DNA of 64,000 bases from Cephalopachus bancanus (GCA_027257055.1 JAPVLO010000518.1:248001-312000), one strand, 5' to 3'. Shown: positions 11,014 to 21,500, numbered from the stretch's first letter. The notes: generated from the letters alone by a model not told the origin. Program-made: numbers and translations.

Positions 11014-11140
11014 AGATTTTCTTTGGACAAAAGATTATTTAGCTAAAGTAAATAAATAGAATAGTAGGGAACAGAACAGAACAGACTAGGTAGAGTAGGT
11101 AGAGTGGAATAGAAAGTCACTGATCCTTCTAGGACTAGAG
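11014..11140 (+). repeat. Left arm of a ~120 bp inverted repeat
   Basis: Contains GGACAAAAGATTATTTAGC, TAGCTAAAGTAAAT, GGGAACAGAACAGAACAGAC and GAAAGTCACTGATCCTTCTAGG. It pairs with the reverse complement of 11618-11735 at roughly 85-90% by eye. The left arm has an extra 10 bp (a duplicated GTAGAGTAGGTAGAG-type unit). The family is unknown to me. Confidence 0.85.
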
Positions 11141-11617
11141 GTCATTGGAGAAAGTTCTGTACCTTGTAAGAACCCTTATGTCATTCATCTGTCTCTGGTC
11201 ATAGGAGCCACCATAATGAATGAGGATGAAATTTCTCACTAGTTGGAATCCATGGTAGACCAAATTAAATTTAGAGAAATAAATATGCTGTTTATAATAT
11301 TAGTGATTGTGGAATAAGACATACCTGCTATATTACTGTTTAAAGAGAAGATTACATATGGAGTTTTATTGATTGGGAATCTGGCTTAAAGTGCTTTCTT
11401 TATTAATCCTTTGTATTCAAATGCTATATCTGGATAGAGTGAGGTATTATATAATCTCACCTAGTAAAGCTGCACGCTACAAATGTTTCATCATGTTGTA
11501 CTGTCTACATGTAATATAGGAGATTTTTAAATACTTAGCTTTAAGATAGATTTTTAAAGTGCCAATTGATATCTCACAGGGGAATATTAAACTGTTTCAA
11601 AGTGCAAAAATAAAATT
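11141..11617. other. Loop of the inverted repeat
   Basis: About 480 bp of AT-rich sequence between the two arms. No coding frame, SINE or LINE phrase was recognised. If the whole is a DNA transposon, this would be its interior. Confidence 0.45.
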
Positions 11618-11735
11618 CCTCTACCTAGAAGGACCAGTGACTTTCTGTTCCACTTTACCTAGTCTATTCTGTTCTGTTCCATTCTATTCCATTAATTTAC
11701 TTTAGCTACATGGTCTTTTGTTCAAAAATAATCTC
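11618..11735 (-). repeat. Right arm of a ~120 bp inverted repeat
   Basis: Plus-strand phrases CCTAGAAGGACCAGTGACTTTC, CTATTCTGTTCTGTTCC and TTTACTTTAGCTACATGGTC are the reverse complement of the left arm at 11014-11140, with about a dozen substitutions and one 10 bp gap. Confidence 0.85.
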
Positions 11736-11745
11736 AGGCAGAAAC

Positions 11746-12419
11746 ATCATTTGAAAACACAAATAAAAAAAGGAGGCTAAGATTGTTGATTAGAAGATAG
11801 AAGGTGATGGTTGGTGTCGAGGAAGGGGCACCAAGAATCCTACCTCCACCTCATCTTTACCTGGAAAGTTACCTCAGGAGATGTAGTTTTAGAGATCTCA
11901 TTTTGAAAACTCTTGAACTAATCTAACCTCATTATTTACATGAGGAACAGGTGATGCAGCTTGAATCACACTTTAGGAAAGAATTATCTAACATTAATTA
12001 ACTTTAGTACTACAACAATACGGGAAATGAAAGGAAACTGATAGAAAGTAGAATTTAAATCCAGAGTTGTGAATTAACAAGTGTGGCATTAATGTATGTT
12101 TCAGAAACTAAGTTTTAAAAGTAATTCTGGTATTTTCTCAATATAGGGAAAAGAGGGTTCATGTCTACCCCTAAATACAGATTTGTCTTTTCACAAACAT
12201 CAGAGAGAGAAGTAGTTCTTGATCAATAATAGCAACATATAAAAAAGCCAACCCCTGAAGTTGATGAAGGTTTAATTTGAATAAATGGAGAGGAATGTCA
12301 AGTTTCTGGTTAATAAGACTAAATTTGCATACATTCCAATTCTTACCAACTCAAATAATAAGGATGTGGTATTTTGATTGTTATTTTTTGTTTTTGTAAC
12401 TTAGTGATAGTGTTGATGT
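11746..12419. other. Unassigned AT-rich sequence
   Basis: No repeat or coding evidence recognised. Confidence 0.4.
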
Positions 12420-12592
12420 CTACTAAAAAGAATGCAAATTAAAATTGGCCATCATTATATTGCTCATCAATTAGTAGAAACTTAAAAAAATCACATACTA
12501 AATCCACTTCCTCAGAGCTGACATTATATATCAAAGAAAAGTTTCAAATGCCCTTTGACTCAGTGAAAGGGTTTTTAGTCTTTTTGCCTCAG
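12420..12592 (+). mobile_element. Old L1M fragment, upstream of an LTR
   Basis: AAAAAGAATGCAAATTAAAAT, TTGCTCATCAATTAGTAGAAACTT and CAAATGCCCTTTGACTCAG match old L1M 3' sequence. The next L1M phrases resume after the LTR at about 13358, giving two halves of one element. Confidence 0.6.
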
Positions 12593-13324
12593 CATAACCA
12601 TTAGAAAGCATTCAGACATTCTACTGCAGGACACTATCCCATCCCTCTCAGCAAATCTCCTTGAGATGCAAGAGCAGGACAGCTAAACCGGGTTTAGCAT
12701 AATAATCTCTAGTAAACTTTTAGGTTCCTTGTCAAGGCCGAAGATCATGTCTAACAAGTCTCTTGCAGGAACCCCACTCCCCCCCAGGGTTAACCTAATC
12801 TGCTCTTTGTGAACTACATGATGTGACACAGATAAGCCCCACCATGGCAGTAATCATGTGACTAACCCACTTATCTGCCTGCTGTCCATCACCTGACATT
12901 AGTACCTGTGCTTGCCTGCCCTTTCATGATGATGAGAAGCAGACCATCACCCAATCACCTAATGATCTTCCCCCATCTAGGGGAATGATTAAAAGGACTC
13001 AACCACAAGCAACCAGCGGCCATTGCCTTGCTAGACTCTGGTGTGGCCATGTGCTCTTTGAGCTATGGCTGTCGCCATGCTTCCTGGCTTTGGTCCCCCT
13101 CTCCCACTTTGGGGAGATGAATCTTCTGTCTCCCTTCTCACTCTCTAATTTACTTTTAAATAAACTTTTCTTTCTTAACCTCTTTGTGTTGCAATTCTTT
13201 GCATTTACTCAAATCTCTGGGTTCCCAGCGCGCACCTCCAATTTGCCGGCTCTGGTGGTGCTGTGCCTCCCTGCGCCTCTCTCCCTCTCCATCCATTCCA
13301 CCCTCATCCTGTCCATACCCTAAA
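12593..13324 (+). mobile_element. Unfamiliar retroviral LTR-like element
   Basis: The layout fits a solo LTR: a TATA-like GATTAAAAGGAC at about 12986, GC-rich sequence after it, a polyadenylation signal AAATAAAC at about 13157 followed by a T-rich GU-type region, and a pyrimidine-rich end. A 6 bp direct repeat CCTCAG lies at each side (12587-12592 and 13325-13330), but the element then lacks canonical TG...CA ends, so the boundaries are provisional. A 112-codon frame over its 3' half (12985-13323) has no retroviral signature. Confidence 0.6.
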
Positions 13325-13334
13325 CCTCAGTAAT

Positions 13335-13520
13335 TTCTTTTTTGGGAAACCAATGCTAAGAAATCATCAACCATGGACAAAGACTTATAAAGAAGAGTGT
13401 TAATCACAACATGATTTAAATAATAAACAAAATTAGACACTGTATGTCTTTTCAATTGGGGTGGTTAAATTTTGATAGAATCACAAAATAAAATAATAGA
13501 GAATCACCTAATTACCTTCG
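13335..13520 (+). mobile_element. Old L1M fragment, downstream of an LTR
   Basis: Phrases AAATCATCAACCATGGACAAAGACTTATAAAG, AATCACAACATGATTTAAATAAT and CAATTGGGGTGGTTAAATT are typical of L1M 3' sequence ('cannot-be-missed' low-copy text, in the right order after the 12420-12592 part). Confidence 0.65.
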
Positions 13521-13734
13521 CGTTACACAATATGGGAAAGTTTTTGGACAAGTAAAAAAGCCAGGTGGGAGAAAGAAGTAAGATGACTGATGAGAAGTGG
13601 TTAGAGTGTGTTTCTCCCATGAAGTAAACCAAAACAGAGAGTTTCCTCAGCACCCAGAGAGAAATGAGACCAGCAGGACACCCCATGACTCAACAAACAA
13701 GTGATAATAACCACATAGTGCAAAGAAGAGAAAA

Positions 13735-14700
13735 ATGAATCAACCTGGGTTGGAACTCGCCAGACCCTCATTTGGATCACAGCACAAAACACAGGCAACC
13801 TCTGGACACAGGAGGGTGAGTGAGGGAAATTCAGGAATTCTGTGTTCCTGTCACAGACTTGGAAGGTCCCTTGAGCCTTGTGGGGCTCCAGTTCCTCATG
13901 TGAAACTGCCTTACCCACAGCTGTGCTCTGCCAAAACCCACGTGGAGTGGTGCAGAAAAAAAAATCCCTGTGCAGCTCCAGTCTCCATTCCCAAGAATTT
14001 AACTCTTGCTAGTGGCTGCTTTCTAGATAGCCTGAAAGGGAATGGGCCCCAAGGGCAAATTCTGCTGTGGCGGATATTTCCTGGTTTGGGTAGGCTGCCG
14101 TGAGAACACCTGAGGCTGGCAACACTTTGACATTCTGAATGCAGGTTGCCTGAAGCTAATGTGGGGGAACTGGGCTGTTATCTTTGCCTTAGCAACCTTT
14201 CGTTCCCCATATAAACTCTCTTGTGCAGCCTTTGCACAACATGGCAGTGTTACCCCAGTGGCTGGGTATGCTCTCCCAATCCCCACTGGGGTAATCAAGA
14301 GTGCACACGAGTGGGCAGCTTGGGCTCTTTTTCCTCACACTGCTCAAATCAGACTGAGAATGTGGGTAATCCACGCAGCCCTGCCAATGACCTAGGTTGG
14401 CTGAACACTTTCTTGGAGCAACACAGGTCAAGCAGAAAGCCCACAGCCACCATCACAGCTGGCTCTCTCCTGCAAATGCCACCTCCTGGCCAGAGGTCAA
14501 CAGTACATTCCATTACATCTGTTATAATTACCCTAGCTTTGGGAAAGTTCGCATCCCAGACTCCAGCTAATACCACTATCCAAGCCACCCCAGTCACTGG
14601 GGATGCCTTGAGTCTGTGCTCAGCACAGGACCGCACAGCTGGCAATTGAGAAAATCACCATACAAGGTTATATGTAAGGAAGGGAACCCTACAGTGCCCG
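13735..14700 (+). mobile_element. 5'UTR of an old plus-strand L1
   Basis: About 1 kb of GC-richer sequence directly upstream of recognisable ORF1. It has the composition and phrases of old L1 5'UTRs (CACAGGAGGGTGAGTGAGGG, GGGCCCCAAGGGCAAATTCTGC, CAGTGGCTGGGTATGC). Several frames of 80-140 codons on both strands lie across it; none resembles a protein. The 5' limit is approximate. Confidence 0.6.
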
Positions 14701-15693
14701 TGTCAGCCCTCTGCCAACCTCAAATAAGAAGAAATATTCTACCCAAGTGAGAAGGAACCAGAAAGAAAATTCTGACGATATGAAAAAACAGAGTTCTTCA
14801 ATACCCCTGAAAGACCACACTAATTCTTCAGCAATATACCCTAACCAAAATGAAATCTTTGAAATTCCAGAGACAGAGTTCAAAAGGTTGATTATAAAAT
14901 TACTCAGTAAAATTCAGAAGAAAGTTGAAGATCTACATAAAGAAATTAAAAACAAAAATACTATTCAGGACATGAAAGAAAAATTCTCCAAAGAGATAAC
15001 ACCTTAAGAAAGAAAACCAAGCTAAAATTCTGGAAATGAAAGAATCATTTAGGGAAGCACAAAATGCAGTGGAAAGTATTAACAGTAAACTAGAACAAAT
15101 AGAAGAGAGGCTCGCAGAATTTGAAGACAAGGCTTTCAAGTTAACCCAATCAGACAACAATAAAGAAAAAAGAATCAAGAGAATGAAGCAAAGTGTCTAA
15201 GAAATGTGGGATTATATTAAATGTCTAAACATAAAAATCATAGGTATTCCTAAGGAGAAGAGAAAACAACAGGTTTGGAAAACCTATTTGTGGAAATAAT
15301 TGAGAAAAAAATCCCTGGCCTTGCCAGAGACTTAAACATCTAAATACAAGAAGTCCAAAGAACACCTGGAATATTCACTGTAGACAGGCCATCTCCAAGG
15401 CATAGACTCATCAAGTTATGCAAAATAAATTGAAGAAAAAAGTTTTAAGAGCAGTGGGATGAAAGCTTTAAATAACTTACAAATGTAAACCTATCAGACT
15501 AACAGTAGATTTTTTAGAAGAAAACCTACAAGCCAGAAGGGATTGGGACCCTGTCTTTATCTCCTCAAAGACAATAACAATCAGCCAACTATTTTATATC
15601 TCACAAAACTAAGTTTCATAAATGAAGAAGAAATAAAGTCTTTCTCAGACAAGCAAACACTGAGGGAATTTGTCACCATTAGGTTGGCTCTTC
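14701..15693 (+). pseudogene. Broken L1 ORF1 (RNA-binding protein), old copy
   Basis: Remnant of the L1 ORF1 chaperone. An 86-codon frame (14747-15007) is rich in lysine and glutamate with heptad-like spacing, as in the N-terminal coiled coil. A second frame from 15543 contains the C-terminal-domain phrase YLTKLSFINEEEIKSFSDKQ followed by LREFVTIRLALQEIF. Stops and frameshifts separate them (for example TAA after 15003). The reading is then cut at 15704 by a younger L1 tail and resumes at 16347 with TCTAAATACTGAAACGAAAGG. Confidence 0.8.
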
Positions 15694-15704
15694 AAGAAAT
15701 ATTC
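15694..15704. repeat. Target-site duplication of the younger L1 tail, left copy
   Basis: AAGAAATATTC here and AAGAAATACTC at 16336-16346 flank the inserted L1 3' tail; one mismatch in 11. Confidence 0.85.
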
Positions 15705-16335
15705 ATCACTGCCAGGGGAGGGATGAGGAGGCATATTGTAGGGGGAAGACAGAGAGATCGTGACACCAAGACTATTATAGGAAGTGGCACTTTATTACGC
15801 TGGCTGGCCCAGTGGGCTTGAGGGGCTAATGCTTCCAGGTCGAGCCCTGCAGAACGGGAGAAGCAGGGTCTTATACCTTCGTTTAGGTACGGGAGGGGGG
15901 TCGTGCTGAGCGATTACATATCTCCTTTGGAACTTACAAAGAGGTGTTCATAAAAATCAGATCTTTCATAGAACAAATGGTTTCCAGGAACTGCAGGGTT
16001 GTAAACCGTCAACTTCAGAAGAGAGGTTTTGGATAAGTCTGTGAATTAATTACTCTTTTGCATTTCCATGAGAGCCATCAGTCTCTAGCCATTTGGCCTT
16101 TTCAAACAAAACCAGCCTGGCGGGTCTTTAGAGCTTGCTGCTTGACTTTCAAAAGGAAATGCCTTTAACTGCTACCAACCCCTCTACTGACACATCAATA
16201 CAACATTAATAAAGGTACCCGATCCCAAACCAGACAAAGTGAGGACCAATGGGAGACCCAGACTTCACCTGTATGATGATCACTTATGTACCTAACCCTG
16301 AATTGTACCCCACATCTTTAAAATAAAAAAAAGAA
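15705..16335 (+). mobile_element. 5'-truncated young L1 3' tail, split by an LTR
   Basis: Two pieces of strepsirrhine-type L1 3'UTR: ATCACTGCCAGGGGAGGG (15705 on) and, beyond the LTR, CAATACAACATTAATAAAGG through TGAATTGTACCCCACATCTTTAAAATAAAAA. The same text in the same order is found in the L1 tail at 52600-52795. The A-rich end and the AAGAAATAYTC duplication show target-primed insertion into the ORF1 of the older L1. Confidence 0.88.
15737..16192 (-). mobile_element. Solo retroviral LTR with intact TG...CA ends
   Basis: A 456 bp LTR read on the minus strand: it starts TGTCAGTAGAGGGG (16192 side) and ends CTTCCCCCTACA (15737 side). It has a TATA-type GGTATAAGACC (plus-strand 15869-15879) and, about 80 bp further on, GTAATAAAGTGCC holding the AATAAA signal (15791-15796). 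That spacing fits a short R region. No gag-pol sequence is adjacent. A target duplication is not clear by eye. It is unlike the mammalian-wide LTRs I know, so it may be lineage-restricted. Confidence 0.8.
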
Positions 16336-16346
16336 AAGAAATACTC

Positions 16347-16919
16347 AAAGAAGTTCTAAATACTGAAACGAAAGGTCATTATACACCAGTAGGAACACAC
16401 TGAAAATCGTAAAGCTCACAGACCTTATGGAACACCAGGACAATAGAGAAATGAATGAATGAATGAGTGAATAAATAAATAAATAAATAAATAAATAAAA
16501 ATAAAGCAAGCATCTGGTAACAACCAGCATGATGAATGGAATAGTACCTTACACGTCATTATTAACCATGAGCATAAATGTCCCACTAAAAAGATACTGA
16601 CTGGCAGAATGAATAAGAAAACACAATCCAAATATCGGCTGCCTTCAAGAGATCCTCTTAACACACTCCTATAGACTCAGATAAAGGGGTGGGAAAAAAA
16701 TTCCACACAAGTGGAAACCAAGAATGAGCAGAAGTAGCCATTTTCATGTAAGATAAAATGGACTTTAAATTAACAACAGTTTAAACTGACCAATCCTCCC
16801 CCCAAAAACAAAAACCAAACTCAAAAATCAACAGTTAAAAGAAAAGAGAGAGAGAAAGATGGCTATTTTAGAATGATAAAGGGATCAATCTAACAAAAAT
16901 ACATAACAATTTTATTAAT
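16347..16919 (+). mobile_element. Old L1, ORF1 end to ORF2 start region
   Basis: Continues the older L1 after the insertion: AAAGAAGTTCTAAATACTGAAACG (ORF1 end), CAGACCTTATGGAACACC, GGCTGCCTTCAAGAGATCC and CCATTTTCATGTAAGATAAAATGGACTTTAAA (ORF2 endonuclease coding in L1s). An AATG/AAAT microsatellite lies at 16447-16505. Confidence 0.75.
16447..16505. repeat. (AATG)n-(AAAT)n microsatellite
   Basis: AATGAATGAATGAATG followed by GAATAAATAAATAAATAAAT units inside old L1 sequence, probably grown from an A-rich stretch. Confidence 0.92.
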
Positions 16920-17223
16920 TTAATTTAATTTATTTATTTTCCTTTTGGAGTCTTATCCCGTTGTCCAGACCAGAGTGCAGTGGCCCGCTCATGGCCACCC
17001 CAGCATTGACCTGCTGAGTTCAGGTGATCCTTCTGCCTCAGCCTTCCAAGTAGCCTGAACTACAGGAGTGCACAACCATGCCTGACTAATTTTTTTGGTG
17101 TATTGTAGAGACGAGATTTTGCCAAGTTGCCCAGGCTGTTCTCGAACTTGTGAGCTCAGGCAGTCCCTTCACCTTGACCTTCCAAAGTGCTGGGATTACA
17201 GGCTTGAGCCACTGTGCCTGGCC
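16920..17223 (-). mobile_element. Alu dimer (reverse)
   Basis: Plus strand runs from a T-rich tail (TTAATTTAATTTATTTATTTT) through GGAGTCTTATCCCGTTGTCC to GAGCCACTGTGCCTGGCC. The flanking phrases ATAACAATTTTA (16903-16914) and ATGACAATTTTA (17227-17238) are a near-perfect target duplication. It is inserted in the old L1. Confidence 0.9.
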
Positions 17224-17310
17224 TATATGACAATTTTAAATATGCACCTAACACCATAGCTCCCACCTTTATAAAACAAATTCTACTAGACTTGAAAAAA
17301 AGAGAGAGAG

Positions 17311-17598
17311 GCTGGGCTTGGTGACTCAGCCTGTAATCCCAGTGCTTTGGGAGGCCGAGGTGAGTGGATTGCCTGAGACTGCGGGTTTGAGACCAGCCCG
17401 GGCAACTTGGTGAGATCTCATCTCTACAATAAATCAAAAATCTGCTGGGCGTGGTAGCACGCTCCTGTATTTCCAGTTACTTGGAAGGCTGAGGTGGAAG
17501 AATTGCCAGAGCCCAGCAGGTCGAGGCTGCAGTGGCTGGGAGTGTGCCACTGCACTCCAGTCTGGGCGACAGAGTGAGACTCTAATTCAAAAAAAAAA
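17311..17598 (+). mobile_element. Alu dimer (forward), facing the previous Alu
   Basis: Starts GCTGGGCTTGGTGACTCAG, ends GAGACTCTAATTC plus A-tail. Flanked by TGAAAAAAAGAGA-type repeats (about 17293 and 17601). Only 87 bp separate it from the oppositely oriented Alu at 16920-17223. Confidence 0.9.
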
Positions 17599-18092
17599 GA
17601 TGAAAAAAAAGAGATAGAAAGCAATATTAGAATACTGGGAAACTTCAACCCTCCTTTGATAGCAATAGACAGATCATCAAGGCAGAAAGTCAACAAAGAA
17701 GCATTGGAGTTAAACTGGACCCTAGAACAAATGGAACTAACAGACGTCTACAGAACATTCCATTTTAAAACTACAGAATATACATTTTTCTCATTAGCAC
17801 ATGGAACATTCTCTAGGACAGACCATACTATAGACCACAAATTCAGTGTCAATAAATTTAAAAAAAATCAAAATCATATCAAGCATTTTCTCAGATCATA
17901 GTGGAATAAAAGTAGAAATTACCTAAATCCAAGAACAAATTGCAAAAGCAAACAACAACTGGAAGTTAAACTGTCTGCTCCCAAATGATCTTTGGTTCAA
18001 CAATGTAATCAAGATGGAAATTTAAAAAATCCTTGAAATGAATGACAATAATAAAGCAATCTATCAAGACCTCTAGACACAGTCAAAGCTGT
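17599..18092 (+). pseudogene. Old L1 ORF2 remnant (endonuclease/linker), first part
   Basis: The older L1 resumes. A residual frame (17656-17901) translates to endonuclease C-terminal text: IDRSSRQKVNKEALELNWTL, then LTDVYRTFHFK, EYTFFSLAHGTFSRTDH. Then AGATCATAGTGGAATAAAAG and CCTCAGAGGAAAA, where the full-length L1 has inserted. Several stops and shifts; not functional. Confidence 0.85.
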
Positions 18093-18105
18093 CCTCAGAG
18101 GAAAA
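18093..18105. repeat. Target-site duplication of the full-length L1, left copy
   Basis: CCTCAGAGGAAAA here and again at 24742-24754; perfect 13 bp. Removing the insert rejoins the older L1 ORF2 text (CTGTCCTCAGAGG then AAAACTCACAACAC). Confidence 0.97.
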
Positions 18106-18490
18106 TTTTTTTTTAATCAATATTTTTTATTATGATATTGTGGGGTACAGTTAAGGGTTAGGTATACAAATATGCTTCGTTCAGGCACCCTTGTTGATAA
18201 GAGGTGTCTCCCCATCCCCAAACAGATATTTACTACCGTTAATCCCATCTCCCTTCCCCTCTCCCTCCCATAGTTTCCCACCACTGTCAGTCATTTTCTT
18301 TCTTCTTCTTTTTTTAATCAATATTTTTTATTATGATTTTGTGGGGTACAGTTAAGGGTTAGGTGTACAATTACGTTTCATTCAGGCACCCTGTTGATAA
18401 GAGGTGTTTCCCCATCCCCAGACAGATATTTGCGACTGTTAATCCCATCCCCCTTCCCCCCCATAGTTTCCCAGTACCGTCAGTCATTTT
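18106..18490 (-). repeat. Tandem duplication of the L1 3' end (two ~190 bp units)
   Basis: Unit one (about 18110-18303) and unit two (about 18309-18497) each run from TTTAATCAATATTTTTTATTATG through TGTGGGGTACAGTTAAGGGT to CAGTCATTTTCTT. Other L1 tails in this window (34977, 62030) have only one unit. Each unit retains a C-rich tract that gives G-runs on the L1 sense strand. Confidence 0.92.
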
Positions 18491-18522
18491 CTTATGGTAT
18501 TACATTGGATGTTCAAGGTCCA

Positions 18523-21500
18523 CTATATGAGTGAGAACATGTGATACTCAGATCTTTGTTTCTGTGAGAGGTCACTCAGCATTATAGACTCTAGTTCCAT
18601 CCAGGTTGCTGCAAAATTCATGATTTTGTGCTTTTTTATGACTACGTAGTATTCCATCATGTATATATACCACATTTTTTTAATCCAGTCCTCTTTTGAT
18701 GGATAGCATGGTTGCTTCCAGGTTCTTGCTATTGTGAACAATGCTGTGATAAACATACATGTGCAGGTATCTTTTTTATAGAGTGATTTGAGTTCTTCAG
18801 GGTATATTCCCAGTAGGGGGATTGCGGGGTCATATGGGAGGTCAATATTTAGAGCTTTTAGGAATCACCATACTGTTTTCCACAGAAGTTGTACTAGTTT
18901 GCACTCCCACCAACAGTGTAGAAGTGTTCCCTTTTCACCACACCCTCTCCAGCAACTGTTATTTTTTGAGTTATTCATAATTGCCATTCTGACTGGAGTT
19001 AGGTGGTATCTCAGTGTGGTTTTGATTGCATCTCCCTGATGATTAGTGAGGTTGAACATTTTTTCATGTGTCTGTTGGCTGCTTGGATGTCTTCCTTTGA
19101 GAAGTGTCTGTTCATATCTTTTGCCCATTTTATAATGGGGTTATTTGTTTTTTTTTCTTTTCAGCATGTTTGAGTTCCTTGTAGATCCAAGATGTTAAGC
19201 CTTTGTCAGACATGGAGTTGGCAAATACTTTTTCCCAGTCTATAGGCTGTCTCCCTGCTCTCTTGATGGTTTCTTTGGCTTTGCAGAAGCTTGTCAGTTT
19301 AATGAGGTCCTACTTGTCTATCTTATCTCTTATGACCTGTGGGTTTCGGGTTTTGTTCAGGAATTGGATGCCAGTTCCGATTTCCATGAGGGTATGTCCT
19401 TTATTTTCTAAGGTTCTTATGGTTTGAGGTTTTACATTTAGGTCTCTGATCCATTTCGAGTTAACCTTTGTGCATGGGGATGGATAGGGGTCCTGTTTCA
19501 ATCTTCTGCATATGGTCAGCCAGTTTTCCCAGCACGATTTACTGAATAGGTTCTCCTCTCCCCAGTGGTAGGTGGTGGAGGCTTTGTTGAAGATGAGTTG
19601 ATTGAGAAATTGAGGTTTTGGTTCTGGAATCTCAATTCTATTCCAGTGATCTACATGCCTGTTCCTGTACCAATACTAACCTTTTTGATTATTGTGGCTT
19701 TATAGTAAAGTTTGAAGACTGGTAATGTGATACCACCTGCTTTGTTTTTTTTTTTTGCTGTGGATTGTTCTGGCTATTCTTGGTCATTTGTGTTTCCATA
19801 TGAATTCCTGTGTTGTTTTTTCTAGGTCTGAGAAGAATGTTGCTTGTAATTTGATGGGTATTGCATTAAATCTGTAGATTGCCTTAGGTAAGACGAACAT
19901 CTTCACAATGTTGATTCTTCCAATCCATGAGCATGGGATATTTTTCCACTTGTTTGTGTCATCTTTGATTTCTTTGAGCAGTGTTTTGTAGTTTTCATTG
20001 TAAAGGTCTTTCATGTTTCTGGTTAGGAAGATGCCAAGGTATTTCATTTTTTTTGTGGCTTTTGTGAATGGAATTGTGCTTTTTATTTGGGTTTCTGTTT
20101 GTTTATTATTGGTGTAGAGAAATGCGATTGTCTTTTGCATATTTATTTTATATCCTGAGACTTTGCCAAAGTCCTTTATCAGTGTAAGGAGGTTTTTGAC
20201 AGATTCTCTTGGGTTTTCAAGGTACATGATCATGTCATCTGCAAAGAGAGATAGCTTGACTTCCTCTTTTCCTATTTGAATACCCCCGATTGCCTTCTCT
20301 TCTCTGATTGCTCTAGCCAGGACTTCCAATACTATATTTAACAGGAGGGAAGAGAGTGGGCATCCTTGTCTTGTTCCAGTTTTCAGGGGAAATGGTTCCA
20401 ATTTGTCCATTTAGGAGTATGCTGGCTGTGGGTTTCTCATAGATGGCTTTTACTATTTTGGGGTATGTTCCCCGTATGCCAGATGTTCAAGGGTTTTTAT
20501 CAAGAAGGGGTGCTGGATTTTATCAAAGGCTTTTTCTGCATCTAATGATATAATCATGTGGTTTTTGTTTTGACATCTGTTGATGTATTTAATTACAGTT
20601 ATGGCTTTATGAATGTTGAACCAACCTTGCATCCCAGGGATGAAGCCTACTTGGTCGTGATGGATGATTTTTGAGATGTGTTGTTGAATCTGGTTCACTA
20701 GGATCTTGTTGAGAATTTTAGCATCTATGTTCATCAAAGATATTTGCCTGTAGTTCTCTTTATTTGTTGGGTCTTTACCTGGCTTGGGTATCAATGTGAT
20801 GTTAGCTTCATAAAATGATTAGGGGGAGAGTTCCGTCTTTCTAAATTGCATGGAATATTTTCAGTAGGAATGGTATAAGCTCCTCCTTAAATGTCTTGCA
20901 GAATTCTTCTGGAAAGCCATCTGGTCCAAGGCTTTTTTTTGTAGGTAGTTTTCTTATTATGTAGTCAATTTCCTTGATTGTTATTGGTCTATTTAGGGTC
21001 TCAATTTCTTCTTGTTTCAACCTAGGCAGGTTGTGTGATGACAGAAAGTTCTCCATTTCTGAAAGGTTTTCAAGTTTGTTTCCATACAAGTGTACATAGT
21101 AGTCGCTAATGATCTTTTGTATTTCTTCAGGATCAGATGTGACTTCATCTTTTGTGTTTCTGATTGTGTTTATTTGGACTGTTTCTCTCTTTTTCTTGGT
21201 CAGTCTAGCTAGGGGACCATCAATCTTGTTTATCCTTTTGAAGAACCAGCTTTTTGTTTCATTGATTTTTTTGTATTATCTTTTTGTCTTCTATGTCCTG
21301 GATTTGGGCTTTTATTTTGGTGATCTGGATTCTTCTGAAATTAGGGTTTTTGTGGTCTTGCTTTTCCAACTTTTTTAGGTGGTTTGTTAGGCTGTTAATT
21401 TGTGATCCTTCCATTTTCTTCATGTGCATTTGTAGGAATATAAATTCCCCTCTTACTACAGCTTTCATGGCATCCCAGAGATTTTGGTAAGATGTTTCTT

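Noticed and set aside
13735..14649. Several 80-142 codon frames on both strands
   Set aside because: GC-richer L1 5'UTR upstream of a clear ORF1 remnant; no protein resemblance.
16331..16505. Tandem AATG/AAAT repeats resembling a CRISPR-like or minisatellite array
   Set aside because: A simple tetranucleotide microsatellite with no unique spacers; no CRISPR features exist in this vertebrate DNA.
20453..20794. Reverse-transcriptase domain as a possible active L1
   Set aside because: Frameshifts and stops on both sides (for example TAG at 20453-20455) rule out an intact ORF2.
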